A DNA stretch of 64,000 nt from positions 1,612,001 to 1,676,000 of the forward strand of contig NZ_CP083911.1 in NCBI RefSeq assembly GCF_020162115.1. Reading direction: 5' to 3'. A model generated the notes under the pieces. The model saw nothing but the letters and a program-made list of their open reading frames with translations. It ran no database searches and was not told the origin of the DNA. This document shows positions 53,826 through 62,006 of the stretch, one piece after another; position 1 is the stretch's first letter; each line of letters begins with the position of its first letter. Source of the DNA: Tepidimonas taiwanensis. Its GTDB lineage: Bacteria > Pseudomonadota > Gammaproteobacteria > Burkholderiales > Burkholderiaceae_C. The translations under genes and the position numbers were made by a program.

Positions 53826-55027
53826 CGGAACACCCTCCCGCCTGCGGCCACGTAGCCGCCTTGCCCCATGCCCAGCGCCGCAAAGGCGTAGCTCGCCGCG
53901 TCCACCATGTCGTCGTTGGCGCTGTCCGGGAAGGCTAGCAACTCATCTCGGAAGGCTGCCGGGCATCCGGACGGGTCGAGCCGCACCAGGCGCTGCTCAA
54001 AGCGCGTGAGCAGCGGCGCAAAGCGCGTCACTTTGTCGCGGTCGGGCCGCACGCCGCGAACCGGTAGCGTCGTGGTACGGGCCAGCTCCTGCACCACGGC
54101 GGCCTGGAACTGCGTCTGCTCGATGGCGACGATGGACGGGGTGTGCCGCGCGGCTGCGGCCTTGATGCGCGTGAGCACCTCATGAAAGCCCGCGCGGAAG
54201 CGCTCGACTTCCTTGATGTACACGATGCCAGTGTCAGGGTCGCGCGCCATCGCGACGATGGCCGTGTAGTCCGCGCCGTCGCGCTCGGAAATCGCGAGGT
54301 CCACCCCCAGCACCGGGCGCAGATGCGGCGGGCACTCGCCCATGACCAGCATCTCGGGCTTGATGAGGCCGCCACCGAAGGTGACGAACTGGGCCAGGTA
54401 CTCCTGCCGGAAGACGAGTTCCGGCAGCTCGCGCTGCTTGGCCTCGATCTCCTCTGGCCGCAGGTGCGGGTTGGCGGTGCTGGGCATGTGAAAGCTCTCC
54501 CAGTCCGGGTAGGACGGGTCTTCCCCGCGCCGGAAGAGCTCGTAGAAGTAGTTCAGGCCGTTGGGCGTGCTGATGAACCAGGCCTGCCCGCGGTAGTCGG
54601 TCAGCGTCGGGCTGACGGCCCGCTCCCAGGCTTCCTTCAGGTAGCGCGCGTGCGCGGCTTCGTCGATTACGATGCGGTGGTAGCGGCGCCCACGCCCGGC
54701 ATCCTTGTCCTCGAGCGTCCAGAAGTCGATAACCCCGCCAGTGACGAGTTCGATGCGCATCGTCTGCCTATTACTTTTGCGCGTCACCGGCCGCAGTGTA
54801 CGCTCGGCTTCTTCCCACACTTCCATCAGCAACTTGTTCGTCGGAGCAAACCACGCGACCCGCTTGCCGCTGATTGCAGATCCATTGTCTCGCGTCGTAA
54901 GCCAATAAAGCGCCAGCTTCGTCTTGCCGAACCGCCGCCCGCACGCCGCCACTTTGTACCGAGCAGGGTGGGTGACGATTGCCCTCTGCCCATCATGCAA
55001 CCGCAACCGCTTGATGACGATGGCCAC
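53801..55027 (-). CDS. Terminase large subunit
   Basis: 408-residue packaging motor and nuclease. Walker A-like GRRFGKTK (residues 30-37), Walker B with catalytic Glu HRIVIDEAAHA, coupling motif FISTPNG, and the RNase-H-like nuclease with GVDLAISERDGADY, the central AIEQTQF and the late DSANDDMVDAASYA. The start is a GTG at 55027 overlapping the small-subunit stop (TAGTG). Full length for the family. Confidence 0.95.
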   Translation of the reverse strand: MAIVIKRLRLHDGQRAIVTHPARYKVAACGRRFGKTKLALYWLTTRDNGSAISGKRVAWFAPTNKLLMEVWEEAERTLRPVTRKSNRQTMRIELVTGGVIDFWTLEDKDAGRGRRYHRIVIDEAAHARYLKEAWERAVSPTLTDYRGQAWFISTPNGLNYFYELFRRGEDPSYPDWESFHMPSTANPHLRPEEIEAKQRELPELVFRQEYLAQFVTFGGGLIKPEMLVMGECPPHLRPVLGVDLAISERDGADYTAIVAMARDPDTGIVYIKEVERFRAGFHEVLTRIKAAAARHTPSIVAIEQTQFQAAVVQELARTTTLPVRGVRPDRDKVTRFAPLLTRFEQRLVRLDPSGCPAAFRDELLAFPDSANDDMVDAASYAFAALGMGQGGYVAAGGRVFRWCSGWRA

Positions 55028-55530
55028 TACTCATCACCGTCCCAGTGGATCACGACGTCAGCACGGCTGCGTTCCTCATCCAGTCCCCACGCCTGCCGCT
55101 CGGCGCGATGAATGTTCAGCAGCGTCTCGCTTGCGATTTTGGCGGCTTTGAGGTCCTCGAATGCGAGCTGCTTCTGCTCCTTCGTCTCCGCTGCCCGATG
55201 CGCCTTCAGCCCAGCATAGAGCCGCTCACGGATTTCGCTCGATTCCTCCTGATGCCGCTTGATGATCTCGGCGCTGCGTTCAGCCGCGGCATTGATTGCC
55301 TCTGCGCGTTTTTTCGGGTTGCAGGCTGCAACAACCCCTGCAACCTTCTCTGCAACTTTGCGCCGGACGATCTCGCCAACGTCCTGACCGTCGCCCCAGC
55401 CCTCGGCCTTGGCACGCTTCTGGATGGCCTGATGACTGACGCCATACTTGGCGGCAAGCTCAGGAAAGCTCGCCCCGGCCTCGCGCTCGGCGCGGATCGT
55501 CTCCCACTGGTCTGCAGACAGACGCGGCAT
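55027..55530 (-). CDS. Terminase small subunit-like protein
   Basis: 167 residues: N-terminal helix-turn-helix (DQWETIRAEREAGASFPELAAKYGVSHQAIQKRAKAEGW) and a long helical C-terminal part that could oligomerise. Position directly before the large subunit, with overlapping stop and start, supports a DNA-recognition role in packaging. Confidence 0.82.
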   Translation of the reverse strand: MPRLSADQWETIRAEREAGASFPELAAKYGVSHQAIQKRAKAEGWGDGQDVGEIVRRKVAEKVAGVVAACNPKKRAEAINAAAERSAEIIKRHQEESSEIRERLYAGLKAHRAAETKEQKQLAFEDLKAAKIASETLLNIHRAERQAWGLDEERSRADVVIHWDGDE

Positions 55531-56039
55531 CAGGGCCCCTCCCCGTGCGTGGCGTTATCCCACTGCCGAATGGCTTCGATGCGCGCGCGACACTCCTCGT
55601 AGCGCTGCACGGCATCCAGCACCCACTGCGCTACTTCGCGCTCGCCGGAATCGGCGGCAGCTCCGGCATCGGCTCCAGCAGCATGGCCGGCACCCGCGGG
55701 CATGTCGCCGGCGATGGCGGCGTTGAGGCGCAGCCGGAGAGCGCCAGAGACGCCGCAGCCGCTGCCAGCCAGTTCGTAAGCTTCACGTTTGGCCTCCTGG
55801 ATTCGACGGTTGACGGATGCGCGGGCTTCGGCCAGGCTGCGCGCGGCCCGGCCTTCAGCGTCTTCGGCGCGCTTCATCAGCGCGGCCGTGGCTGCTGCTG
55901 CGGCTGCCGAGTCTTCGGCCCGCGCCTGTTCGCACGCGGCCAGCGCCGCCTGCCCCTTGGCCTGCGCGTAGCGGTAGCCAGCAGCGGATCCGATGGCTGC
56001 CGATGCGGCGGCGGCGATGATGAGCGGCCACGGGGTCAC
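55530..56039 (-). CDS. Rz-like inner-membrane spanin
   Basis: 169 residues. One N-terminal membrane helix (PLIIAAAASAAIGSAAGYRYA) is followed by a periplasmic coiled coil rich in Ala, Glu and Arg. That layout and its position after lysozyme fit the i-spanin, which with Rz1 fuses the inner and outer membranes at lysis. The GTG at 56039 is chosen: GGAG is 5 bp upstream and it overlaps the lysozyme stop. The gene contains Rz1 in another frame. Confidence 0.83.
   Translation of the reverse strand: MTPWPLIIAAAASAAIGSAAGYRYAQAKGQAALAACEQARAEDSAAAAAATAALMKRAEDAEGRAARSLAEARASVNRRIQEAKREAYELAGSGCGVSGALRLRLNAAIAGDMPAGAGHAAGADAGAAADSGEREVAQWVLDAVQRYEECRARIEAIRQWDNATHGEGP
55631..55786 (-). CDS. Rz1-like outer-membrane spanin lipoprotein, embedded in Rz
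   Basis: 51 residues in a different frame within the Rz gene. A GTG start at 55786 follows AGGAGG by 6 bp. The protein has a basic N terminus (KLTNWLAAAAASLAL), a lipobox LSGC with the acylated cysteine at residue 19, and then a Pro-rich mature part (STPPSPATCPR ... MPELPPIPASAK). All features are typical for Rz1, and nested Rz/Rz1 is known from lambda. Confidence 0.85.
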   Translation of the reverse strand: MKLTNWLAAAAASLALSGCASTPPSPATCPRVPAMLLEPMPELPPIPASAK

Positions 56040-56524
56040 GGCTGCTCCCCCATGCACATGCGGTACTCGGCCTGACGCCGCTTGACAAGGCCCGGCAGCT
56101 CGCGCCCGCCCGCTTTCGTCCACTTCAGCAGCTCGGCGCACGCCCCGGCGTAGTCGGGCGGCGTCTGCTTGAGCTTGCGCACGAGCGTGGACTTACACGC
56201 TGCGCCCGTGCCGACGTTGTAGGCCCACGAGACGTAGGCGTCCCACTCGCCCTTGGTCAGCGGAACATCGCCGATGCACGCCGCGAGTTCCTTTGCATGG
56301 CGGTCCGCGTCCGCCTGCAAAGCCACCACAGCCCGTACAGGGTCCAGCCGGTCGCCCTTTTGCACCGCTCGGCCGTCCTGGTGGCGAGTCGTGCCAAAGC
56401 CGACCGTCTGCACGCCGACGCCGTCGTCGTAGCTGCGCTCCCGGTACCCTTCGAAGCCGGCCAGCGCGGCCACCAGCGCAGCCGTAGCGCCGATGCCGCC
56501 CCATTGACGTGCTGACAGCCTCAT
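56036..56524 (-). CDS. Phage lysozyme (GH24) with signal-anchor-release N terminus
   Basis: 162-residue endolysin that cleaves peptidoglycan. The T4-type catalytic triad is E25, D34 and T40, with the exact T4 spacing (9 and 6). Before it, a weakly hydrophobic Gly/Ala-rich helix (GGIGATAALVAALAGF) fits a SAR domain, so the enzyme may be exported by the host Sec system and be released later. It overlaps the upstream and downstream lysis genes by 4 bp. Confidence 0.93.
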   Translation of the reverse strand: MRLSARQWGGIGATAALVAALAGFEGYRERSYDDGVGVQTVGFGTTRHQDGRAVQKGDRLDPVRAVVALQADADRHAKELAACIGDVPLTKGEWDAYVSWAYNVGTGAACKSTLVRKLKQTPPDYAGACAELLKWTKAGGRELPGLVKRRQAEYRMCMGEQP

Positions 56525-56955
56525 GACCGCAGCCCCAGCGTGTTGGCGACGGCGTAGATGAAGATCGTCGCCAGCAGGCCAAGCGCGCCGAACATCCAGC
56601 GCCTGGCCTGCGCGTTCATCGGCTCGGCTTTTTCCAGCTCGTCCACGCGGTCCTCGACGCGGCCGATGGCCGTCATGACGCGCTCCATGCTCGAGTCATG
56701 CTTGCGCGCCATCTCGGCCAGCATGGAGCGCAGGTCAGCCATTTCTTTGCGGTCCTGATCCTGCCGCTCTTCGATGACGGCCAGCTTGGTCACGGCGTCG
56801 GCCATCTTGGTGATGGACGACTCCAACCGCGAGTGCTGATCTTCCAGCTTTCGCGTGGCCTCCACCAGCACGTCGATCTTGCTGACCTTGTGCACGATCA
56901 TGTCGAGCGCGCCGCGGTTGTAACGCTCCCACTCAGACGCCGGGATTGGCTCCAT
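56521..56955 (-). CDS. Coiled-coil protein with C-terminal membrane helix (holin-associated or XhlA-like)
   Basis: 144 residues: a long heptad-rich coiled coil (about residues 20-105) and one C-terminal membrane helix (WMFGALGLLATIFIYAVANTL). The arrangement resembles XhlA-type lysis proteins and the position next to lysozyme supports a role as holin or holin partner, but no holin family is certain. No other holin candidate is seen in the lysis cluster. Confidence 0.65.
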   Translation of the reverse strand: MEPIPASEWERYNRGALDMIVHKVSKIDVLVEATRKLEDQHSRLESSITKMADAVTKLAVIEERQDQDRKEMADLRSMLAEMARKHDSSMERVMTAIGRVEDRVDELEKAEPMNAQARRWMFGALGLLATIFIYAVANTLGLRS

Positions 56956-57428
56956 CACGCAGGTTCCTCCACTTTGAGCAGCCCGCATGCTGGCTGAAGC
57001 GGATGCGCGGCGTCGGCCTGAACGTGTTCATGCATCCAGCACTCGCGCACGGCGGCGGCCCAGCCTTCCGGGCTGGTGGTGGCAGCCCACAGCGGATCGG
57101 TCCACATGTCGGCCGACTGCATCGTCAGCAGCACTGAGAGCGGCCACATCACGCGCCACGGCTGGTAGTTGGCGCGGAAGAACAGCGCCGGGATGCCGCC
57201 ATCGCGCCGGGCTTGCGCCACCGCCTGCGCCCAGGCCTGGTGGATCTCGTAGGCGCGCAGCAGGCTCCAGCGCTTGACCTCGATCGTCCAGCCCGGCACC
57301 CCCAGGATGTCGCTGTCGCCATCGTGCTGGCGCACGCGGCGGCTGGCGCTGACCCCCAGCAGATCACTGATGATGGCGGCGACTTCACGCTCGCCGCGCT
57401 TTCCCTTTTCTCGGCTCATGCTCCCCAT
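56955..57428 (-). CDS. PDDEXK-type nuclease (Holliday-junction-resolvase-like)
   Basis: 157 residues. N-terminal KGKRGEREVAAIISDLLG with the metal-binding E14, then D40 in GDSDILG and the E50-x-K52 pair in WTIEVKR: the PDDEXK nuclease layout. Proteins of this type act in phage recombination or branch clearing. The ATG at 57428 has AAGGA 6 bp upstream; a second ATG at 57419 lacks a good site. Confidence 0.82.
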   Translation of the reverse strand: MGSMSREKGKRGEREVAAIISDLLGVSASRRVRQHDGDSDILGVPGWTIEVKRWSLLRAYEIHQAWAQAVAQARRDGGIPALFFRANYQPWRVMWPLSVLLTMQSADMWTDPLWAATTSPEGWAAAVRECWMHEHVQADAAHPLQPACGLLKVEEPA

Positions 57429-57438
57429 GTGTTTTCCT

Positions 57439-58752
57439 TCATGTGACGATGACGCAGTGCTGGGATGCGCGCGTGATAGCCACGTACAACAGACGCGACA
57501 GATCGGCCCCGGCCATGCGAGCCTTTTGGGCCTCGCGCCAATCCACCAGCACCGTGTCAAACGTGCTGCCCTGGCTCTTGTGGATGGTCATGGCGTAGGC
57601 GTGCCGTATGTCTGGCAGGGCCGCCTTGAGCGCGTAGGCCGAGCGTGACCACCGGCCAGCCTCATCCTCCTTGCCTTCGGCCTTGGCGCGGCGCACGCGG
57701 GCAAAGCGCGCGGCGATCTCGGCCTGCACCGCGTCGGGCTGCACGGCCAGCAGTGCGCGGCCCGCCCAGCCGCCGTCGGATCGCAGGTGCACCTCGCGCG
57801 CCTCGAAGCCTTCGACCTGCACGGCGCCGGGCTCGACGCCATCGACCACCAGCAGCTGCCCGTTGGACAGCCTTCCGCCGTGCGGCAGGTCGATATCGCC
57901 GTCGGCGGCGATCAGCGGCTCGCCTGACTCAAACGGCGCGCCGCCAGGGAACAGCCGCGCGTGCACCGCCCGGTTGTGCCGCACGGCGGCCGCGTTGGTG
58001 TAGGTCAGCACCCGCATGTCGTGGCCATGCGCGTAGGCGTCTGCTGCCCAGCGTGCGATGAGGTCGTCATCGCCGTGCACGATCTGGCACAGACGCTCAT
58101 CGCCGCGGCGAAGCTGATCGGCCAGCACCCCTATATCCGGCGGCGCATCGCGCTCGATGGCCTCGCGCAGCGTCTCAGACCAGCGCAGGATGGGGTTGTC
58201 CTGCGCCTGGCGCACGATGCGATCCAGCCGCGCGTGCACCGGCACCAGCGGGCCGAATGCGGGCGACAGCGCCGCTGGCGCGTTGGGCGTGACCGGAGGC
58301 AGCTGCGCCGGGTCGCCGATGAACAGCAAGCCCGTGCCGTAGGTCTGGCAGGCGGCCATGGCCGGGGCGAACAGGTCTGCGCCCAGCATCGATGCCTCAT
58401 CGACCACCGTCACGTCGTACTCGGCCAGCACCGGGGCCTTGTGCCTGACCAGCTTGCCGCTGCCGTCTTGCTGGTTGACGAGCTTGAGCCCCAGCGCGGC
58501 GTGGATGGTCATGTAGGTCGGCCCATCGCCGATGCGCTCCTGCAGCACGCCCAGCGCTTTGTGCGTGGGGGCCGTGACCAGCACCGTGTGATCCTGCTCC
58601 CGCAGCGCCCTGACCATGCAGGCCGCCAGCGTCGTCTTGCCGGTACCGGCATAGCCTTGCAGGGTCGCTGACAGGCCATGACGCCCGGAAATGACCGGCA
58701 TCAGCAGGTTGTAGGCCCGTTGTTGGTCTGCATTGAGGTCGTAGAACGACAT
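57439..58752 (-). CDS. SF1 helicase (Dda/RecD-like)
   Basis: 437 residues with the SF1B motif set: I GYAGTGKTT (residues 33-41), II VVDEASM, III GDPAQLPPV, V MTIHKSQGSTF and VI LLYVAITRA. Such helicases move 5' to 3' and start phage replication or recombination. The ATG at 58752 (MSFYDLNADQQRA) begins at the conserved Q-motif region; the frame can be extended to a TTG at 58815. It follows the primase gene after a repeat-rich gap. Confidence 0.92.
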   Translation of the reverse strand: MSFYDLNADQQRAYNLLMPVISGRHGLSATLQGYAGTGKTTLAACMVRALREQDHTVLVTAPTHKALGVLQERIGDGPTYMTIHAALGLKLVNQQDGSGKLVRHKAPVLAEYDVTVVDEASMLGADLFAPAMAACQTYGTGLLFIGDPAQLPPVTPNAPAALSPAFGPLVPVHARLDRIVRQAQDNPILRWSETLREAIERDAPPDIGVLADQLRRGDERLCQIVHGDDDLIARWAADAYAHGHDMRVLTYTNAAAVRHNRAVHARLFPGGAPFESGEPLIAADGDIDLPHGGRLSNGQLLVVDGVEPGAVQVEGFEAREVHLRSDGGWAGRALLAVQPDAVQAEIAARFARVRRAKAEGKEDEAGRWSRSAYALKAALPDIRHAYAMTIHKSQGSTFDTVLVDWREAQKARMAGADLSRLLYVAITRASQHCVIVT

Positions 58753-58801
58753 TCCAGCCGACTTATCCACAGAAAACGCCTGTTTGTTGCCTATTTTTTG
58801 A

Positions 58802-59053
58802 GCAATCGCCGACAATCGCCGACAACCCTGTCGGCGATTGCTTTTGACCTAACCATTTGATTCATAAGGAAAATTTGCAATCGCCGACATCGCCGACGCC
58901 GACCTATAAGGAGTGTTCATTTCCTTATATAGAGATGCGTCGGCGAACGTCGGCGTCGGCGATTGCTCCGAAATCTCCTTTGCAGTCAAAGACTTAGCAT
59001 CAAGAGCAATCGCCGACACGTTGTCGGCGTTTGTCGGCGATGTCGGCGATTGC
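58802..59053. repeat. Cluster of GCAATCGCCGAC inverted repeats (candidate replication origin)
   Basis: Six exact copies of the 12-mer GCAATCGCCGAC lie in 252 bp: forward at 58802, 58877 and 59006, reverse at 58830, 58955 and 59042. The 8-mer core TCGCCGAC occurs 10 times. Copies alternate in direction; around 58813-58840 they form a 12-bp perfect stem with a 4-nt loop. The cluster covers the helicase-primase gap and the last codons of the primase. It may be a phage origin with iterons, a regulatory hairpin set, or a dispersed repeat. Confidence 0.75.
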
Positions 59054-61446
59054 TCCCCCTGCTGGCAGAACTCAGCCAGCACGTAGCGATGCCCGCGCAC
59101 GCCCTTTTTGGACAGCACGACGGCCACGCCGTCCTTGGCGATGCGCTCCAGCAGCTCGTCGCGCTTGTCGTCGGCCAGCTCGCGGAACATGCGCACGCCC
59201 TTGACCAGCTCGCGCTTGCTGGCCCCGTGCGAGCCGCAGTCGCGCAGGAAGGACTCCACCTTGTGATAGACCGAAGGACGGCCCGTCTCGCCGTCCTCTG
59301 CTCCGCCACGGTCGCGGAAGACGCGCAGCGTGGCCTCCAGCGCCTGGCGGATGAAGGCGCTGGCCCACTCCACCATGGGCTCGGTCACGATGGGGTCGTC
59401 CGGGTTGGCGGCAGCGGCCAGCGCAGTGCAGATGCGGGCCATGTTGCGCCGGGCCCCGGCCGACAGCATCCGTGCCAGCGGGCCGCGCTGGGCATAGGCT
59501 TGCGCCAGCGCCATCTGCGCCCCCTGCAAGTCGCCAGTGACACGCACGGTTTTCATGGCCGGCACCACAACGGCCAGGCCGCCAAAGAGCTGCTCGTGCG
59601 TCAGCGCCGTCTCTCCTGGGCCAAACCCGCGCAGCCGGCGCAGCGTCTCGTGCACCGCCGCGTCCAGCGGGCGCTCGCGCTGGCTGGGCCGGTCTGTCCA
59701 GCGGGCCGGGTCTTCGGCGCAGACAAACACCATGCTGTCCACCGCGCCACGGCTGAGTTCGCTGCGGCGCAGCGTCTGCTCCACCTGCGAGCCCGCAATC
59801 AGCGCCAGCAGGTTCAGCGTCGGGCGCTGCAAGATAGGTCTGGGCCCTTCTTCCTCGCTGCGGGCGCGGCCTAGACCCACCTCGGCCCAGTTGTCCAGCG
59901 CAATCTGTGCTGGCGCGGCCCAGATGCGCCCGTTGATGATCGACATCGTGTGCCCAAGCAAGCCCGAAGGCTGACGGCGGGCGAAGTACATTTGCTCGCC
60001 CCAGTCGTCTGCCAGGTAGTACAAAGCCGGGGCGTTGTACAGCGATGAAAACAGCTGCTGCGGGCTGGAAATGCGCACACCGCGCACCATCTCCGACAGG
60101 CCCGAGAGCATCAGCGCGTCCTCTGCCGCGCTGAAGGCCGTGCGGCCAAAGCTCGCTGCCGGCGCGATGATGCCCAGGTACAGCGAAGCCGGGTCCCCGT
60201 GCTCGCTCACATAGCGTCTGGCCGCCGCCGCGCTCACGATGGACAGCGCCACCGCCTGGCACACCAGTGGGTGCGCCTGGTCGGATCGCGCCTCCACCCA
60301 TGCCGCGAGGCGGTTGACCGCATCCACCGGGCACGGCGGCAGCGCCTCATCGAAGCGCTGCCCGGCAACCTCTGCCGCAGGCTCGTCGGCCACCGGCGCG
60401 GCGGCCACCGGCGCGGCAGGCTGCGTGCGCGCCGGGTTTTTCCAGCCGTGCTCCTGCGCCACGGCAAAGATCGTCTCGTAGCCAATCTCCCCGCGCGGCC
60501 TGGCTGTGTACCACACCCGCGCGGCGTCCACCGGGTCATACTTGACGCTCTTGCGACTCCAGGCGTCCCACAGCGCCCACCCCTGCTGGCCGCAGGGCTT
60601 GAGCGCCAGGCAGAATCGCACCCACAGGTCGCGGTCGTCCGACGGCACAGCCTCCAGCGCCGATTGCAGGTCTTCGACCACCGTGGGGCCAAGGTAGCGT
60701 GAACCCACGCCGTCGCCCGCTGTGTGATGCGCCGGCGCGGCTGACGCCATCGAGCGCACCCAGTCCGGCAGCGGGCTGGGCACCACGCCTTCGCGCGGAT
60801 CGCTGCTCGCCTCCCATCCGTAGCGCTTGCCGCTGACGTGCAGCGACGGGTCGCCCATGATGTAGCCGTTGATCTTGAAGTCCACGCCGGGCCCGAGCCT
60901 GCCCGGCAGCGACGACGCATCTCGCGGCAACTGGAACACCGAGTGCCAGCCTCCGCCGCCGGTGAACTGCATTACGTCCGACTGGAGGCTGCCGAACTTG
61001 GCTTCCAGCAGCTCCACCGTCTCCAGCCCGCCGTTGCGCGGATCGACATCCACCGCGCACAGGCCGGAGGCGGCCAGCGCCACCGCGATGTTGGCCTGCG
61101 GATAGCGCGACCACCACGCGCGAATTGTTTCCTCATCCGTGGTGGCGTTGTTTTGCCCGCCGGGCACCAGCGCCCCGATGGGGTGCTTGGCCGGCGACTT
61201 GCACTCGTCGTTGCCGCAGGCGCAGCGCCATTTGCCATCGTGGCGCTGCTCTGGCCACCAGCACGGGAACACGTGCCACCCAAGCCGCGCGTAAGACAGC
61301 GCGGCCTCCAGCATCTTGGTATCCGTCATGTCGTGTTGGGCTCCCGCCCCTGCCCGCTGAGTGAAAGGAACCACCGCCCCGGGCACGGCGGGAGCGTGCT
61401 GTTCGGGAGCTACCCTAGGGGCGGTGGAAAAAGGCTGCTGAGCCAT
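58849..61446 (-). CDS. Bifunctional primase-polymerase with DUF3987-like domain
   Basis: 865 residues. N-terminal Prim-Pol domain: LGWHVFPCWW, zinc-binding CACGNDEC, the acidic pair D133/D135 in AVDVDPRNGG and GGGGWHSVF. The C-terminal two thirds (about 370-760) resemble DUF3987 replication proteins, with IAPAASFGRTAFSAAEDAL where a P-loop would be expected but no intact GKS/T. The tail encoded by the repeat cluster is Ser/Thr/Ala-rich. The ATG overlaps the preceding stop (TGATG), which decides the start. Confidence 0.85.
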   Translation of the reverse strand: MAQQPFSTAPRVAPEQHAPAVPGAVVPFTQRAGAGAQHDMTDTKMLEAALSYARLGWHVFPCWWPEQRHDGKWRCACGNDECKSPAKHPIGALVPGGQNNATTDEETIRAWWSRYPQANIAVALAASGLCAVDVDPRNGGLETVELLEAKFGSLQSDVMQFTGGGGWHSVFQLPRDASSLPGRLGPGVDFKINGYIMGDPSLHVSGKRYGWEASSDPREGVVPSPLPDWVRSMASAAPAHHTAGDGVGSRYLGPTVVEDLQSALEAVPSDDRDLWVRFCLALKPCGQQGWALWDAWSRKSVKYDPVDAARVWYTARPRGEIGYETIFAVAQEHGWKNPARTQPAAPVAAAPVADEPAAEVAGQRFDEALPPCPVDAVNRLAAWVEARSDQAHPLVCQAVALSIVSAAAARRYVSEHGDPASLYLGIIAPAASFGRTAFSAAEDALMLSGLSEMVRGVRISSPQQLFSSLYNAPALYYLADDWGEQMYFARRQPSGLLGHTMSIINGRIWAAPAQIALDNWAEVGLGRARSEEEGPRPILQRPTLNLLALIAGSQVEQTLRRSELSRGAVDSMVFVCAEDPARWTDRPSQRERPLDAAVHETLRRLRGFGPGETALTHEQLFGGLAVVVPAMKTVRVTGDLQGAQMALAQAYAQRGPLARMLSAGARRNMARICTALAAAANPDDPIVTEPMVEWASAFIRQALEATLRVFRDRGGAEDGETGRPSVYHKVESFLRDCGSHGASKRELVKGVRMFRELADDKRDELLERIAKDGVAVVLSKKGVRGHRYVLAEFCQQGEQSPTSPTNADNVSAIALDAKSLTAKEISEQSPTPTFADASLYKEMNTPYRSASAMSAIANFPYESNG

Positions 61447-61673
61447 CACTGAATGCGGCCCACGCTGCTGTTCCGGCTGGTCTCCGGCGCGGCCGGATTG
61501 ACCCCGGCTGTGCGGCAAATCAGAGTGGCAACATGAAGCTGCTCATCGCTCCAACCGCGCAGAAGGCTGCGCATCACCTCGCCCCGGCTCTTGCCTGTAG
61601 CCTGGCAGTAGCCATCGAGCACGGCGACTTCGGCCGCATCCACCTCAAAGCGGATTTCGGTGGCCCGGTGCAT
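61446..61673 (-). CDS. Ribbon-helix-helix protein
   Basis: 75 residues: TEIRFEVDAAEVAVLDGYCQATGKSRGEVMRSLLRGW has the strand-helix-helix pattern of CopG/Arc-type DNA-binding proteins. The C-terminal part is unstructured and polar. It lies between the Cro-like gene and the primase and may autoregulate early genes. Confidence 0.75.
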   Translation of the reverse strand: MHRATEIRFEVDAAEVAVLDGYCQATGKSRGEVMRSLLRGWSDEQLHVATLICRTAGVNPAAPETSRNSSVGRIQ

Positions 61674-61931
61674 TCAAGCTACCTCTTTGACCGCCGCCAC
61701 ATCAATGCACGGCCTGCCATCCGGGTGCGGCCAGGCTGTGTCCGGCACCCGCACCCAGCGCACGTCGGGGCGCAGCTGCTCGACCGTTACGGTGCCGTGG
61801 GTGGCGCGCTCGATGGCGGGGCAGCGCTGAGGCGGCACTCGCCCGCCCCAGCCGATGACAGAAGGCGGCTTGATCCCAAGCATCCTTGCCACGCGGGATG
61901 GGCCGCCAAGCTCGGTGATGACATCGCTCAT
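61674..61931 (-). CDS. YdaS/Cro-like DNA-binding protein
   Basis: 85 residues with a compact helix-turn-helix: ELGGPSRVARMLGIKPPSVIGWGG followed by the family-typical VPPQRCPAIERATHGTVTVEQLRPDV. YdaS proteins act like Cro at the start of the lytic operon. It is divergent from the CI-like gene with a 73-bp control region between, and is the first gene of the leftward operon. Confidence 0.87.
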   Translation of the reverse strand: MSDVITELGGPSRVARMLGIKPPSVIGWGGRVPPQRCPAIERATHGTVTVEQLRPDVRWVRVPDTAWPHPDGRPCIDVAAVKEVA

Positions 61932-61943
61932 GGTGAGCGAGTA

Positions 61944-62006
61944 TAGGATGCACCTAAGCATTCGTCAAGGAAACACCTATATCTGCTTGTATTAGGATTC
62001 CCTAAT
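61944..62006. promoter_or_regulatory. Switch region with two operator-like palindromes
   Basis: In the gap between the divergent Cro-like and CI-like genes, ATTAGG-ATTC-CCTAAT at 61991-62006 is a perfect palindrome overlapping the repressor start, and TATAGG-ATGCA-CCTAAG at 61944-61958 shares its TAGG...CCTA half-sites with one more spacer base. A single CCTAT at 61976 may be a third half-site. They are likely operators for one or both regulators. Confidence 0.6.

Noticed and set aside
58802..59053. CRISPR or simple transcription terminator
   Set aside because: Repeats alternate in direction and spacing is irregular. The hairpin has no U tail in the transcription direction of the leftward operon, and copies continue inside the primase coding sequence.
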